Part shown: positions 55,998 through 64,000 of the stretch, piece after piece
Layout: every line of letters begins with the position of its first letter
Numbering within the stretch: position 1 is the stretch's first letter
Source: Rosistilla carotiformis
GTDB lineage: Bacteria; Planctomycetota; Planctomycetia; Pirellulales; Pirellulaceae
Length of the DNA stretch: 64,000 bases
Direction: 5' to 3'
Assembly: GCF_007753095.1 (NCBI RefSeq)
Contig: NZ_CP036348.1
Span: 2,480,001 to 2,544,000 of the forward strand
The notes under the pieces: model-generated
Database searches by the model: none
The model's input: only the letters and a program-made list of their open reading frames with translations
What the model was told of the DNA's origin: nothing
Position numbers and translations under genes: made by a program

Positions 55998-57638
55998 TCA
56001 ACGTACCAGTGAATTTTCCTGTTGGGCCAGTTGCCAATACATTAGGTCTCCCGCCTGCCGAGCGATCAGCATCGCGCGTTGTGTGGCGGGGAGGCGTTGG
56101 CGAACGAGTTCGTAAAGATCGCGAAGCATCGTTTCGTTGTCGCCATAGTAGCTGTGTCCCAGCAGGCTCAGATCGATACCGCTGACGTCGATCGTTTCGA
56201 TTCCGGGCACCACAACGATTTGATCGCCACTCTCTCCGGCCCGCGGATGCCCGTGGACCTTCTTGCTGGCGATCAACGCCTGGTCGTCGCTGGACGCATA
56301 CAGTGTGACTTGGTTGGCGACCTTCAACAGCGACGGTGCTAGGTCGCGACGGAATCGATCGGCATCGACATCGGGGGCGGCTAACACGATCCGATCAAAC
56401 GGCGTGGTCTCCGCTTCCATCTCCCAACCGATCTGCTGCATCACTGCGGTCATGGGACGATTGCCCATGCTATGGGCTACGACATTCACGCTCTTGGCAC
56501 CGCTTTGGTGAACCAATTCCAGCAGGAATTCTTTCAGGTGTGCGATCGTCCATTCGGAGTTGTTCTCGTCGACGGTGTAACCCACCAACGACGCTTGGCT
56601 AGGCCAACTGTAACAGACCGGAACGCCTTCAAAGGGAAGATCGACAGCGATCTGTGCGGTCCTTTGGACGGCCGATTCGAAGTCGACGTTGTAGCCGTGA
56701 ATGAAGACCAACAGATCTCCCTCGGGGGCGCTGGCAACACGATCGGCAAGACGCTGTTGAAAATCAGCCGCTGCTAGCTCGGTGGCGCTTGTCAAAACCA
56801 TGTGCTGCGTCTGATCTTCGCGCAGTTCAAATCGCAACAGGCTGGGGCGTTCGACCATCCCACGCTGATGCGTGTCGGGAACGGTGACCTCGCAAATCCC
56901 GCGAACCAACGTCCCGCGATCCCCATTGTAGGTGACGCCATGCTTTTCGATATTCGCTTGCCCCAACGCGATCCATCCGCTGGCCAAGACACCAACAAAA
57001 CATGAAGCGACCATCGCGGCAATTCCGACCCGCGGGCTTCCAGTGATCCATTTCATCATCCCGTAGAGCGCCAGCACGATCGCGAATCCCGCGAACATCA
57101 TAAATGCAGATTTTTGCCCACTGAGCTGGTACGACGACAAAGGGACTTCGGTCCGCATGCGATCGGTCGCATAGAAGACCTCCACGGTCGCAAAGCCCGC
57201 TTCGGCATCATGCTCCGCGCCCGCGGGCAGACGCTGAAGGTGAGCGTTCGGTTCGTGAGCGGTCGGCTCCGCAGCGACGGAGTATTCCAAAGCTTGGGGC
57301 GGGGCGACGGTTGCGTTGGCCGCTTTGGGGGCTGGACCGGGAGCGGGCATCGCTTGAGGCAGCGTTGCTTGTGGTGGCATCGGCATCGCCGGCGACTCGG
57401 CTGGCGCGAACTTCGGTTGCTTTGATGCCATCGATGGCTGTGGGGGGGCAGGTTGCGCTTCGGCCAACGCGGGCGGAGGGGACGATGACGCCGGTTGATT
57501 CTCGTAGTTTTCGTACCGCAGCGTCGACTCCTCCGCCACGCGGTCGGAGCATCCGCTGGCGATCGCAATCAATCCAAGCAGCGCGAGGGTGAGCGCTCGG
57601 GGCCCGGTGGTCTGCGGGAAGTTGTGAGTGAGCAACAT
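55998..57638 (-). CDS. Lipoprotein with DUF900-like alpha/beta hydrolase domain
   Basis: A 546-residue lipoprotein: lipobox (IAIASGC, about Cys29), a long Pro/Ala-rich linker (about 45-150), two membrane-like spans (about 175-195 and 205-230), and a hydrolase domain (about 300-530). The domain has LVFIHGYNVDFESAV (oxyanion) and VNVVAHSMGNRPM (nucleophile Ser), plus LAAPDVDAD and HSYYG (His), as in DUF900 hydrolases. The ATG at 57638 is chosen for the lipoprotein signal; the frame extends 28 residues upstream. Confidence 0.83.
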   Translation of the reverse strand: MLLTHNFPQTTGPRALTLALLGLIAIASGCSDRVAEESTLRYENYENQPASSSPPPALAEAQPAPPQPSMASKQPKFAPAESPAMPMPPQATLPQAMPAPGPAPKAANATVAPPQALEYSVAAEPTAHEPNAHLQRLPAGAEHDAEAGFATVEVFYATDRMRTEVPLSSYQLSGQKSAFMMFAGFAIVLALYGMMKWITGSPRVGIAAMVASCFVGVLASGWIALGQANIEKHGVTYNGDRGTLVRGICEVTVPDTHQRGMVERPSLLRFELREDQTQHMVLTSATELAAADFQQRLADRVASAPEGDLLVFIHGYNVDFESAVQRTAQIAVDLPFEGVPVCYSWPSQASLVGYTVDENNSEWTIAHLKEFLLELVHQSGAKSVNVVAHSMGNRPMTAVMQQIGWEMEAETTPFDRIVLAAPDVDADRFRRDLAPSLLKVANQVTLYASSDDQALIASKKVHGHPRAGESGDQIVVVPGIETIDVSGIDLSLLGHSYYGDNETMLRDLYELVRQRLPATQRAMLIARQAGDLMYWQLAQQENSLVR

Positions 57639-57857
57639 CGGAAGAAGTTCCCTGGGAGCGAATCGGATGCAAGACGGTGTCACTCCCGTATAGCAACCTA
57701 GCGAGGGAGAGGTCGACGGCAAATTCAGTGGGGCACCGTTCTTTTTGCTATCGCGACGCGCCCGCTTTGCACTGGTCCCCGTTCTGAGCGGCTACTGTAC
57801 AATCGCCAACACATCGACGCTTCATCACGAACTTTCAGCTTTGGGAACCTTCCTATC

Positions 57858-58382
57858 ATGGCGATCTATCGACTTGGCGACCGCATCCCCACCCTGGCCC
57901 CCGACTGTTTTGTTGCTCAGGAGGCGACGTTGATCGGTCGGGTTGCGATTGGCGCCGAGGCGACCGTTTGGCCCGGCGCTGTGTTGCGTGGCGATATCGA
58001 ATTGATCGACATCGGAGCGCGAAGCAGCGTTCAGGATGGAACCGTGATGCACACCGATCCCGGCTGTCCGTTGACCGTGGGCGAAGGAGTCACGATCGGA
58101 CACCAAGCGACATTGCACGGATGCACGATCGGCGACGGCGCGCTAATCGGAATGCAGGCGATCGTGCTCAACCGCGCCGTGATCGGACGCAATTCATTGG
58201 TTGGCGCGGGCGCTTTGATCACCGAAGGCAAAACGTTTCCAGAGAACTCGCTGATCCTTGGAGCACCCGCTCGCTGGGTCCGCGAATTGACCGCCGAAGA
58301 GATCGAGAACTTAGCGACGACGGCCGAACGCTACGTGAAGCGAGGCCGCGACTATCGCGAGAACCTCGTTCGGCTGGATTAG
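57858..58382 (+). CDS. Gamma carbonic anhydrase-like hexapeptide protein
   Basis: A 174-residue left-handed beta-helix protein of the YrdA/gamma-CA group. The hexapeptide turns are clear (IGRVAIGAEATVWPGAVLRGDI), and the zinc histidines appear in VMHTDPG, TIGHQATLHGC. The Asn/Gln positions (SSVQDGTVMH) match active CAs. A helical end (LTAEEIENLATTAERYV) follows. The ancestral role is CO2 hydration; several members have lost it. Confidence 0.92.
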   Translation: MAIYRLGDRIPTLAPDCFVAQEATLIGRVAIGAEATVWPGAVLRGDIELIDIGARSSVQDGTVMHTDPGCPLTVGEGVTIGHQATLHGCTIGDGALIGMQAIVLNRAVIGRNSLVGAGALITEGKTFPENSLILGAPARWVRELTAEEIENLATTAERYVKRGRDYRENLVRLD

Positions 58383-58398
58383 TTTCCCAGGCAGGGCT

Positions 58399-59349
58399 TC
58401 AATTCTTTTGCAGATCCCACGCTTGAAACCATTCGGTTTGGGTCTTCTTCATTTGGAATTCGTTCCGCAACCGATCGGCCATGTCTGGCAAGTGGCCGGC
58501 ACCATAAAAGACGGCGACCTTTTGGCTTCCCTGTTGAAGCTCATCGGCCAACACACTCATTGCCTTGGCGTTGCGTTCGGTGATGATCGTGCTCTTGCCG
58601 GTGGCATCGGCCATCGCGGCGGTGGCGATCTCCATGTCCTCGAATTGAGCCGCCATGATCTGTTTCATGCGGCGGGATCGATCGGGAGCGAACAACGCGA
58701 ACAACAGCGCGGTATCCGAAGCGGCCGGTTCGGCGGCGGCTTGAGTCGCCATGCCCGAGCCCAACATCCGAAAGACCATTTTCATGATGCTATCGCCCCG
58801 GTCGGCCATGTCGGCGGCAAACTCTTCGGGACTCATGTCGGCGTGACGGAAGTTCTTCGCGTGGTAGTCGATATGCTCCAGCTGGAAGTCGAGATTCAAA
58901 ATGTCCTTCATTCCCAACTGCATCGCTCCCAACGGTCCACGGACTTCGCCCGCTTGCTCTTTGCTGACCGTTGTCCCTTCGGGCGCGACCAATTCGTAGA
59001 GCACTCGATCGTAATCGGCGAATCGCTGGTTCAATTGTTCGTAATATTCCTTTTGTCCAATGTGCACGACGCCAATCAGATCAACGATTCGACCGGCGTA
59101 TTTACTGCCCGGAAGGCCCTCAAAACGAACGATTGAGGTCTCCATCGCATCGGGACGACCATTGTCCAGCTTGGTGATTCGCAGGTACTCGCTGGTCGCC
59201 TTTTTCGCGGTGGCTCCCTTTTCCGCTTCCGTGGTTTCGATCGGAGCGACTGCCGACTGTGCAAACGCACTAACCGCCCCAACCAGCGCCATAACGATCA
59301 GCCCCATGGCCAACAGCATGGTCTTGAACCAAGATTGCAACGCGTGCAT
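58399..59349 (-). CDS. Secreted TraB/GumN (TIKI-like) family protein
   Basis: A 316-residue secreted protein with a signal peptide (LIVMALVGAVSAFAQ). The core has IVDLIGVVHIGQKEYYEQL, VLYELVAPEG and, near the end, VAVFYGAGHLPDMADRL, giving the GxxH and GxGH motifs of the TIKI/TraB metallopeptidase-like superfamily. The activity of bacterial members is not well known. The ATG at 59349 has GGAGG upstream. Confidence 0.86.
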   Translation of the reverse strand: MHALQSWFKTMLLAMGLIVMALVGAVSAFAQSAVAPIETTEAEKGATAKKATSEYLRITKLDNGRPDAMETSIVRFEGLPGSKYAGRIVDLIGVVHIGQKEYYEQLNQRFADYDRVLYELVAPEGTTVSKEQAGEVRGPLGAMQLGMKDILNLDFQLEHIDYHAKNFRHADMSPEEFAADMADRGDSIMKMVFRMLGSGMATQAAAEPAASDTALLFALFAPDRSRRMKQIMAAQFEDMEIATAAMADATGKSTIITERNAKAMSVLADELQQGSQKVAVFYGAGHLPDMADRLRNEFQMKKTQTEWFQAWDLQKN

Positions 59350-59559
59350 TTCCTTCTTCCTCCGATAGTCAGGTGCGATCAGGCCCAAAGCAGCCAACTG
59401 CGTCGATTCCGCAGTCGCACATCGCCTGTACTTTAAAGATAGGCCGTGACAAGGGGAACGTAAAGCGAACGCAGGGCATTGGCTCACGCGAAAGCTCGCT
59501 TGAGTTTCGTAATATTCAACGCAGCGAACACGAACGTACCGCCAAGGCTTCGACAAAAA

Positions 59560-60444
59560 TCAGCTCGCATTCCCACCGTCGTACAACAGCGGGAAGAAGC
59601 GGCCTGCGAGCGGTTGCCCCGCGGCGACCGGATCGGTTCCGTCCAGCAGCGGTTTGTCATCCGCCGAACAGACGCCGTCGCGAACCACATTTAAGACCAC
59701 CGCGCGACGAGGGCGGTCGGTTCGGTTGGCAAACGATCCATGCACCATCAAAGGATGATGGAACGCGCACTCTCCGGCCTTCAGTTCTATCGCCGTGGGA
59801 TTTTGCAACTGCTGCATCTGTCCTTCGCTGAGCACTTCCGCGATCGCCTGCATGTCGCCCGCCAATCCGGTGATCGGCAACAGCGGCCAGCGATGGCTGC
59901 CGGGTACATACTGCAAGCAACCGTTGTCGGCGGTGGCATCATCCAAACCAATCCAACAGGTCAAATGCGCCATGGGTTGGGTGCGCGTCCAGTACGAATA
60001 ATCTTGATGCCAGGCGACAACGCCGCCATGATTTGCGGGCTTGCAAAAGAGCTGATCGTGCCAGAATCGAACCGCTCCATCGAGCAATTGACTGGCCGCG
60101 ACCGTAAACGCAGGATTCCACAACATATCGTGAAAACCGGGCCGCGTTCGCCAAGCTCCCAAAGCGTGGAACAACACCAAATCGGGATCGGCCGATTCAT
60201 TGCTGTTGTATTCATACCACAGTTCGCGGCCTTCGTGATCGGGCTGCGTCAGTTCCGCCAGTTCGCTGCGCAAAAGTTCGATCTGCGCGTCGTCGAGAAT
60301 TCGGACACCCGCTAGATAACCGAACTCGTGATAGTGAGCGATCTGTTCGTCGGTTAACCGGAAATCGGCCTGCCCGATCGCCGACGTAAGTCGTGGGAAT
60401 CGATCGCTTGTCGGTTCGTGACAAGTCGAATAATCGGTCGCCAT
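59560..60444 (-). CDS. Phytanoyl-CoA dioxygenase family protein (Fe(II)/2-oxoglutarate)
   Basis: A 294-residue oxygenase. The iron triad is HQD ([11 protein letters not shown]) and the distal His in [18 protein letters not shown], followed by the Arg for 2-oxoglutarate (PRRAVVLNV). The middle has [26 protein letters not shown], the usual signature. Bacterial members hydroxylate small molecules such as ectoine, secondary metabolites or lipids; the substrate here is unknown. Confidence 0.9.
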   Translation of the reverse strand: MATDYSTCHEPTSDRFPRLTSAIGQADFRLTDEQIAHYHEFGYLAGVRILDDAQIELLRSELAELTQPDHEGRELWYEYNSNESADPDLVLFHALGAWRTRPGFHDMLWNPAFTVAASQLLDGAVRFWHDQLFCKPANHGGVVAWHQDYSYWTRTQPMAHLTCWIGLDDATADNGCLQYVPGSHRWPLLPITGLAGDMQAIAEVLSEGQMQQLQNPTAIELKAGECAFHHPLMVHGSFANRTDRPRRAVVLNVVRDGVCSADDKPLLDGTDPVAAGQPLAGRFFPLLYDGGNAS

Positions 60445-60493
60445 GTTGTGCCCAAGGGTTTGAATGACGGGAGGGAGAATCGATCACAAAGCG

Positions 60494-61288
60494 TTAAACC
60501 GCCACGGCTGCCTTGATGTGCGGATGCGGATCGTAACCGATCAATTCGAAGTCTTCAAATTTAAAGTCGAGCAGACTTATCTGCTGACCGCTGATCTGCA
60601 TCGTTGGCAGCGGTCGCGGCTCACGGCTTAATTGCAACCGCGCCTGCTCAAAATGATTGTGATACAGGTGCACATCGCCCAGGGTGTGGACAAAGTCGCC
60701 AACTTGCAACCCGGTCACTCGGGCCATCATCATCGTCAGCAGCGCATAGCTGGCGATGTTGAAGGGAACGCCAAGGAAGAAGTCGGCGCTGCGTTGATAT
60801 AATTGACAGCTGAGCCGGCCGTCGGCGACGTAAAATTGAAACAGGCAATGGCACGGTGGCAGCGCCATGTGGTTAACTTCGGCGACGTTCCAAGCCGAAA
60901 CGATCAAGCGACGCGAGTTGGGATTGTTGCGGATCTGCGATTCGACTTCCGCAATCTGATCAATGGTTCCGCCGTCGGGTGTTGGCCAGCTGCGCCATTG
61001 ATGGCCATAGACCGGTCCCAGATCGCCGTTTTCGTCGGCCCATTCGTCCCAGATCGAAACGCCATGCTCTTTGAGCCAGGCGATGTTGGTATCGCCACGC
61101 AAAAACCACAACAATTCGTACAAGATGGACCGTAGATGCAGTCGTTTGGTCGTCAACAACGGAAAGCCGGCCGACAGGTCAAACCGCATCTGCGCTCCGA
61201 ATTGGCTGCGCGTGCCGGTTCCCGTACGGTCGGGACGATCGGTGCCGTGTTCGATGATTTGGTTCAGCAAATCGAGATAGGTCTTCAC
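60494..61288 (-). CDS. thyA: Thymidylate synthase
   Basis: A 264-residue enzyme, identical in length to E. coli ThyA, that methylates dUMP with methylenetetrahydrofolate. The catalytic cysteine is C146 ([11 protein letters not shown]), with [11 protein letters not shown] at the N-terminus, GHQWRSW and [16 protein letters not shown]. The start overlaps the stop of the methyltransferase gene by 4 bases (ATGA), so they form a coupled pair. Confidence 0.98.
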   Translation of the reverse strand: MKTYLDLLNQIIEHGTDRPDRTGTGTRSQFGAQMRFDLSAGFPLLTTKRLHLRSILYELLWFLRGDTNIAWLKEHGVSIWDEWADENGDLGPVYGHQWRSWPTPDGGTIDQIAEVESQIRNNPNSRRLIVSAWNVAEVNHMALPPCHCLFQFYVADGRLSCQLYQRSADFFLGVPFNIASYALLTMMMARVTGLQVGDFVHTLGDVHLYHNHFEQARLQLSREPRPLPTMQISGQQISLLDFKFEDFELIGYDPHPHIKAAVAV

Positions 61289-61974
61289 GATGCAGTCTCT
61301 TCCGGGGGAGCGGCTGTCTTACGAACGTCCAACGTCCAATGCCGGTCGCTCGTCATCCGCACCGCATCGGCGGGCAGTCCGGCGGCGACAACCATCTGTT
61401 TAACTTCGTTCAATGTCAGTGCGGCGTGCAGCGATTGGCGAAACAATTGTTGAGCAACTTCCGATTCGCCGCCGGCATATTGTGCAACCAAGGCTTCCAC
61501 CGCATCCGCCGATTCGGGGCGGCAGAGATCACGGACAAAAATCCGTCCGTCAATCGCTGTCAATCGAAAGATCTCGGCAAACGTCGGCTGCGGCTCGGGC
61601 AGATGATGGATCAGGCTGTTGCACATCACGCAATCGAACATCTCGTCTTCAAAATCATCCATCGCTTTGGCGTCACCCTGCATCAACTGGATGCGTTCGA
61701 CGGCGCTGGCGATCTCGATGTTGTAGATCGCCAGTTCCAACATGCTGGCGGCCGCGTCGAGTGCCATGATCCGAATTTCAGGCATCCGTTCGCATAACAG
61801 AATCGGAATCTGTGCCGTGCCGGTCCCCAGATCCAAGATGTCATTGCCGATCGATCCCCCCGCCAACAGATCGTCGACAAATCGAAGGTTGACCGACGAA
61901 TGGTTCATGTCGTCGTAGCTGGCCGCTTCGGCCGGGTCGTCCATCGATTCGGGTTCGAGCGTGCGTGGCAGCAT
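61285..61974 (-). CDS. Class I SAM-dependent methyltransferase
   Basis: A 229-residue methylase. Motif I is [15 protein letters not shown], with [10 protein letters not shown] (motif II) and [15 protein letters not shown]. The ATG at 61974 ([13 protein letters not shown]) is chosen; the frame extends to a TTG at 62034. The substrate is unknown. It overlaps thyA by 4 bases. Confidence 0.9.
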   Translation of the reverse strand: MLPRTLEPESMDDPAEAASYDDMNHSSVNLRFVDDLLAGGSIGNDILDLGTGTAQIPILLCERMPEIRIMALDAAASMLELAIYNIEIASAVERIQLMQGDAKAMDDFEDEMFDCVMCNSLIHHLPEPQPTFAEIFRLTAIDGRIFVRDLCRPESADAVEALVAQYAGGESEVAQQLFRQSLHAALTLNEVKQMVVAAGLPADAVRMTSDRHWTLDVRKTAAPPEETAS

Positions 61975-62171
61975 GGATTTTCTGGAAGGCAGGTTTGGAG
62001 GGCTTTTCTTAGGGAGTATTGAGGACGGATTCAAACCGCGACGTCGGTCGTCCGCCGATCATGATATCAGATGCCGCGGCGATTCGTCAGCCGCACCGTG
62101 GCGGTCGGCGGTGCGAGGAAACGCGTGGGATGGGAACCCGCGCGCTGCCTCCGGCGGGTGTTGCGGACCGG

Positions 62172-62960
62172 TCACCCGAATCGAGCGATCAAGCGATTGG
62201 CGAGCCAGGGACAGCAGCGGTCGAGGTAGACCAGCAGCTTGCCGCCGGGGCTGAGCACAATTTCGTCGCGGCGTTTTTCGATGGCCCGAATCGCTTGCCG
62301 AGCCACTGAGGCGGGGCTCATCGCGCTGCGGCGGTGTTGCGATTGAGCCGATTCGGTTTCGATTGCGACGTCAAAAAATTCGCTCGCTGTCGTGCTGGGG
62401 CTGACCAGCGTGACCTGGATGGCGGACGAAGCCAGTTCGGCGCGCAGCGCGTCGCTCCACCCGTGGATCGCAAATTTGCTGGCACAATATTCACTTTTTC
62501 CCGGCACACCACGATGCCCCAGGACGCTACTGATATTGCAAATCACCGGGTGGCTGGCGACGCGGAGCATCGGCAATGCGAGACGAGTCAGTTCCACGGG
62601 GGCGAAGAAATTGACTTCCATGATCTGCCGCAAACGCTGCGGTGTTGCCTCGGCAAACGGACCGATCCCCCCGATCCCCGCGTTGTTGACCAATAGATCT
62701 AGGCGCGGCGAAATCGATTGAACTCGATCGATGATCTGCTGGCGAAACGTCGGGTCGGTAAGATCCCCCGCCATCGGAATGATTGCGCCAGGGGCGGCTG
62801 CGGCATCCGCTTGTAACTGTTGTAGCCGCTCGGCTCGGCGAGCCACCGCGACAATGGTGGCTCCACGACGGGCCAGTTGCGCGGCGAGTTCCCTGCCGAT
62901 TCCGCTGGACGCTCCCGTCACGATTGTGGTCGCATCCGCCGGACGCCATCGAACCATCAC
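62172..62960 (-). CDS. SDR-family oxidoreductase
   Basis: A 262-residue short-chain dehydrogenase. The NAD(P) motif TGASSGIGREL is at about 15-25, NNAGIGG in the middle, and the catalytic Ser-Tyr-Lys pattern is NISSVLG then YCASKFAIHG. A C-terminal extension (QAIRAIEKRRDEIVLSPGG) resembles DltE/YqjQ-type members. Start codon is GTG at 62960 with AAGGA upstream; the second codon is ATG. Confidence 0.92.
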   Translation of the reverse strand: MMVRWRPADATTIVTGASSGIGRELAAQLARRGATIVAVARRAERLQQLQADAAAAPGAIIPMAGDLTDPTFRQQIIDRVQSISPRLDLLVNNAGIGGIGPFAEATPQRLRQIMEVNFFAPVELTRLALPMLRVASHPVICNISSVLGHRGVPGKSEYCASKFAIHGWSDALRAELASSAIQVTLVSPSTTASEFFDVAIETESAQSQHRRSAMSPASVARQAIRAIEKRRDEIVLSPGGKLLVYLDRCCPWLANRLIARFG

Positions 62961-63183
62961 ATCAATTCCTTGTTGAAGCGGGGATTTCCCGCGGTACCGG
63001 TTTGGCGATTGGCGTTGCGAGAGGTAGTAATTAGGATGAGCAATCGCAAACCGCAGGCGTTTGAAGCGGAAAAAGTCCGAACGCCATGACGGCTGTCGCG
63101 AGGGCGGTTGCGTTTTTTGCCGACTTCTGCCGCGTTGTCATTACGTGGCACCGCACAGCGTACACAATTGAAAGGGTTTTGAT

Positions 63184-63936
63184 TTGCCGGGACGACGAAA
63201 ATGGTTGATTTTCGCGGTCATCACATTGGTCTCGGCGGGTTTGCTTCACGAGCCTCTGTTGTCGGCGGTCACCCGTGGATTCCTAAGCAACGATCTCATC
63301 GATGACGTCGCCACCACGCATGTTTATATGATGGGGGGCGACCGTATGTTGGAAACCGCGATGGAGATGTCGCACGACGGAATCGTGATCCTGCTACCTG
63401 AAGTCTGGGCCCCGCGATCGGTTCAATGCGGTGCCGTCCCCGCCTCTGACGACCTGTTGCCCCGGCTGCTGGCCGACCTGGGAGCGGAGCCCGACCAATG
63501 GATTCGCGTTTCGGGACGAGCGCGCGATCGTCGCGAACGCATTCAGTTTCTTGGTGACTGGTTGGATCGGAATCCTGAGGCCGTCGTCTGCATGTTGTCC
63601 GATGCGTTGTCGAGTGGCGGATTACGACGTCAAATCGACGGCGAACTGAGTGTGGAAGTGGCGGGCCGTGTGAAGATCAAGCCGCTGCAGCCGATCGAAT
63701 ATCCCGTCGATCGATGGTGGCGGTCCACGACCGGTTGGAAGGCTTTTTATGGAAAAGCGATTGGACGATTTTGGGGTTGGTTGTCTCCGGAGGGCATTCC
63801 CATCGCGGACGACCTAAGTCCACAGGAATACGAAGAGGCGTTTCGCCAGCGGTTGCAATCGTTGGGCGTTGATCTAAAACCGACCGAATCGGAGCCGCTG
63901 CCACCGACCGAACTCTCGCCAGTGGGAGCCTCTTAA
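63184..63936 (+). CDS. Membrane-anchored protein, DUF218/YdcF-like at best
   Basis: A 250-residue protein starting with TTG at 63184 (AAAGGG 6 bases upstream). A signal anchor (KWLIFAVITLVSAGLL) is followed by a domain with HVYMMGGDRMLETAMEMS, IVILLPEVWAPRS and VVCMLSDALSSGGLRRQID, which faintly recalls the DUF218/YdcF alpha-beta fold. The end is Pro/Glu-rich. The assignment is weak. Its TAA overlaps the ATG of the next gene (TAATG). Confidence 0.6.
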   Translation: MPGRRKWLIFAVITLVSAGLLHEPLLSAVTRGFLSNDLIDDVATTHVYMMGGDRMLETAMEMSHDGIVILLPEVWAPRSVQCGAVPASDDLLPRLLADLGAEPDQWIRVSGRARDRRERIQFLGDWLDRNPEAVVCMLSDALSSGGLRRQIDGELSVEVAGRVKIKPLQPIEYPVDRWWRSTTGWKAFYGKAIGRFWGWLSPEGIPIADDLSPQEYEEAFRQRLQSLGVDLKPTESEPLPPTELSPVGAS

Positions 63937-64000
63937 TGGTCCGCCGCGTTGGTTTACTGCTGCTACTGTTGATTGGACTGCTTTGGGCCAGCCACGCTTA
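63936..64000 (+). CDS. N-terminus of a secreted or membrane protein cut by the window edge
   Basis: Only 21 codons are present (MVRRVGLLLLLLIGLLWASHA), overlapping the stop of the preceding gene by one base (TAATG). It is a typical signal peptide. Nothing can be said about the function. Confidence 0.5.
   Translation, partial: MVRRVGLLLLLLIGLLWASHA

Overview
The window looks like a chromosomal stretch of a marine planctomycete, probably Pirellulaceae. The evidence is the family mix rather than any marker gene: a secreted type-1-copper/cytochrome fusion with the Pirellula-type haem domain, PQQ-like beta-propellers, secreted SGNH and ceramidase-like hydrolases, many small proteins known only from planctomycetes, kdsA (implying a lipopolysaccharide-type outer layer) and an ECF sigma factor with a membrane partner. 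The DNA is moderately GC-rich with frequent GATCG-type words. I see no tRNA or rRNA genes, insertion sequences, prophage or CRISPR. Both ends cut through genes: a minus-strand secreted protein on the left and a plus-strand signal peptide on the right.

Layout. 1-7.3 kb is mainly minus-strand: an inositol-monophosphatase-like enzyme, then a run FHA protein - Dabb protein - kdsA - transglutaminase-like lipoprotein - NfeD-type membrane protein. 7.5-12.8 kb (plus) holds a TIGR01212-type radical SAM enzyme, a peroxiredoxin-like protein, a secreted protein and the copper/haem fusion. 12.9-19 kb (minus) holds an ECF sigma factor with a membrane partner and a four-gene ABC-2 exporter set with overlapping starts and stops. 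19.2-26.3 kb mixes housekeeping genes (ispG, tsaE, yacG) with secreted proteins.

26.4-34.5 kb is the most interesting part. Seven minus-strand genes run in one direction: a TTG-started fibronectin-III-like membrane protein, a sodium:solute symporter, a 40-residue membrane peptide, an aspartate-carbamoyltransferase-like enzyme with altered acceptor residues, an asparagine-synthase-type amidotransferase, an M20 N-carbamoyl-amino-acid hydrolase and an isochorismatase-like cysteine hydrolase. A MarR regulator is divergent. I propose a locus for making, importing and recycling an N-carbamoylated amino acid amide, by analogy with the compatible solute N-alpha-carbamoyl-L-glutamine 1-amide and with the acetyl-based NAGGN osmolyte system. 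This is inference.

34.6-47.3 kb: galM, a STAS protein with a soluble histidine kinase, coaD, purN, ileS, an aspartate-rich protein, an LpoB/COG3014-like lipoprotein pair, a DUF4404 protein, a CinA-C amidohydrolase and rlmN. 47.6-51.5 kb: a two-gene signalling unit (CHASE4-HAMP kinase plus REC-GGDEF-EAL protein). 51.9-64 kb: a ceramidase-like protein with a LamG tail, proC, an EfpL-type EF-P paralogue, a DUF900 hydrolase lipoprotein, a gamma-carbonic-anhydrase-like protein, a TraB/GumN protein, a phytanoyl-CoA dioxygenase-like protein, thyA with an overlapping methyltransferase, an SDR oxidoreductase and a membrane-anchored protein.

All family calls were made by eye from protein motifs; no database search was run.
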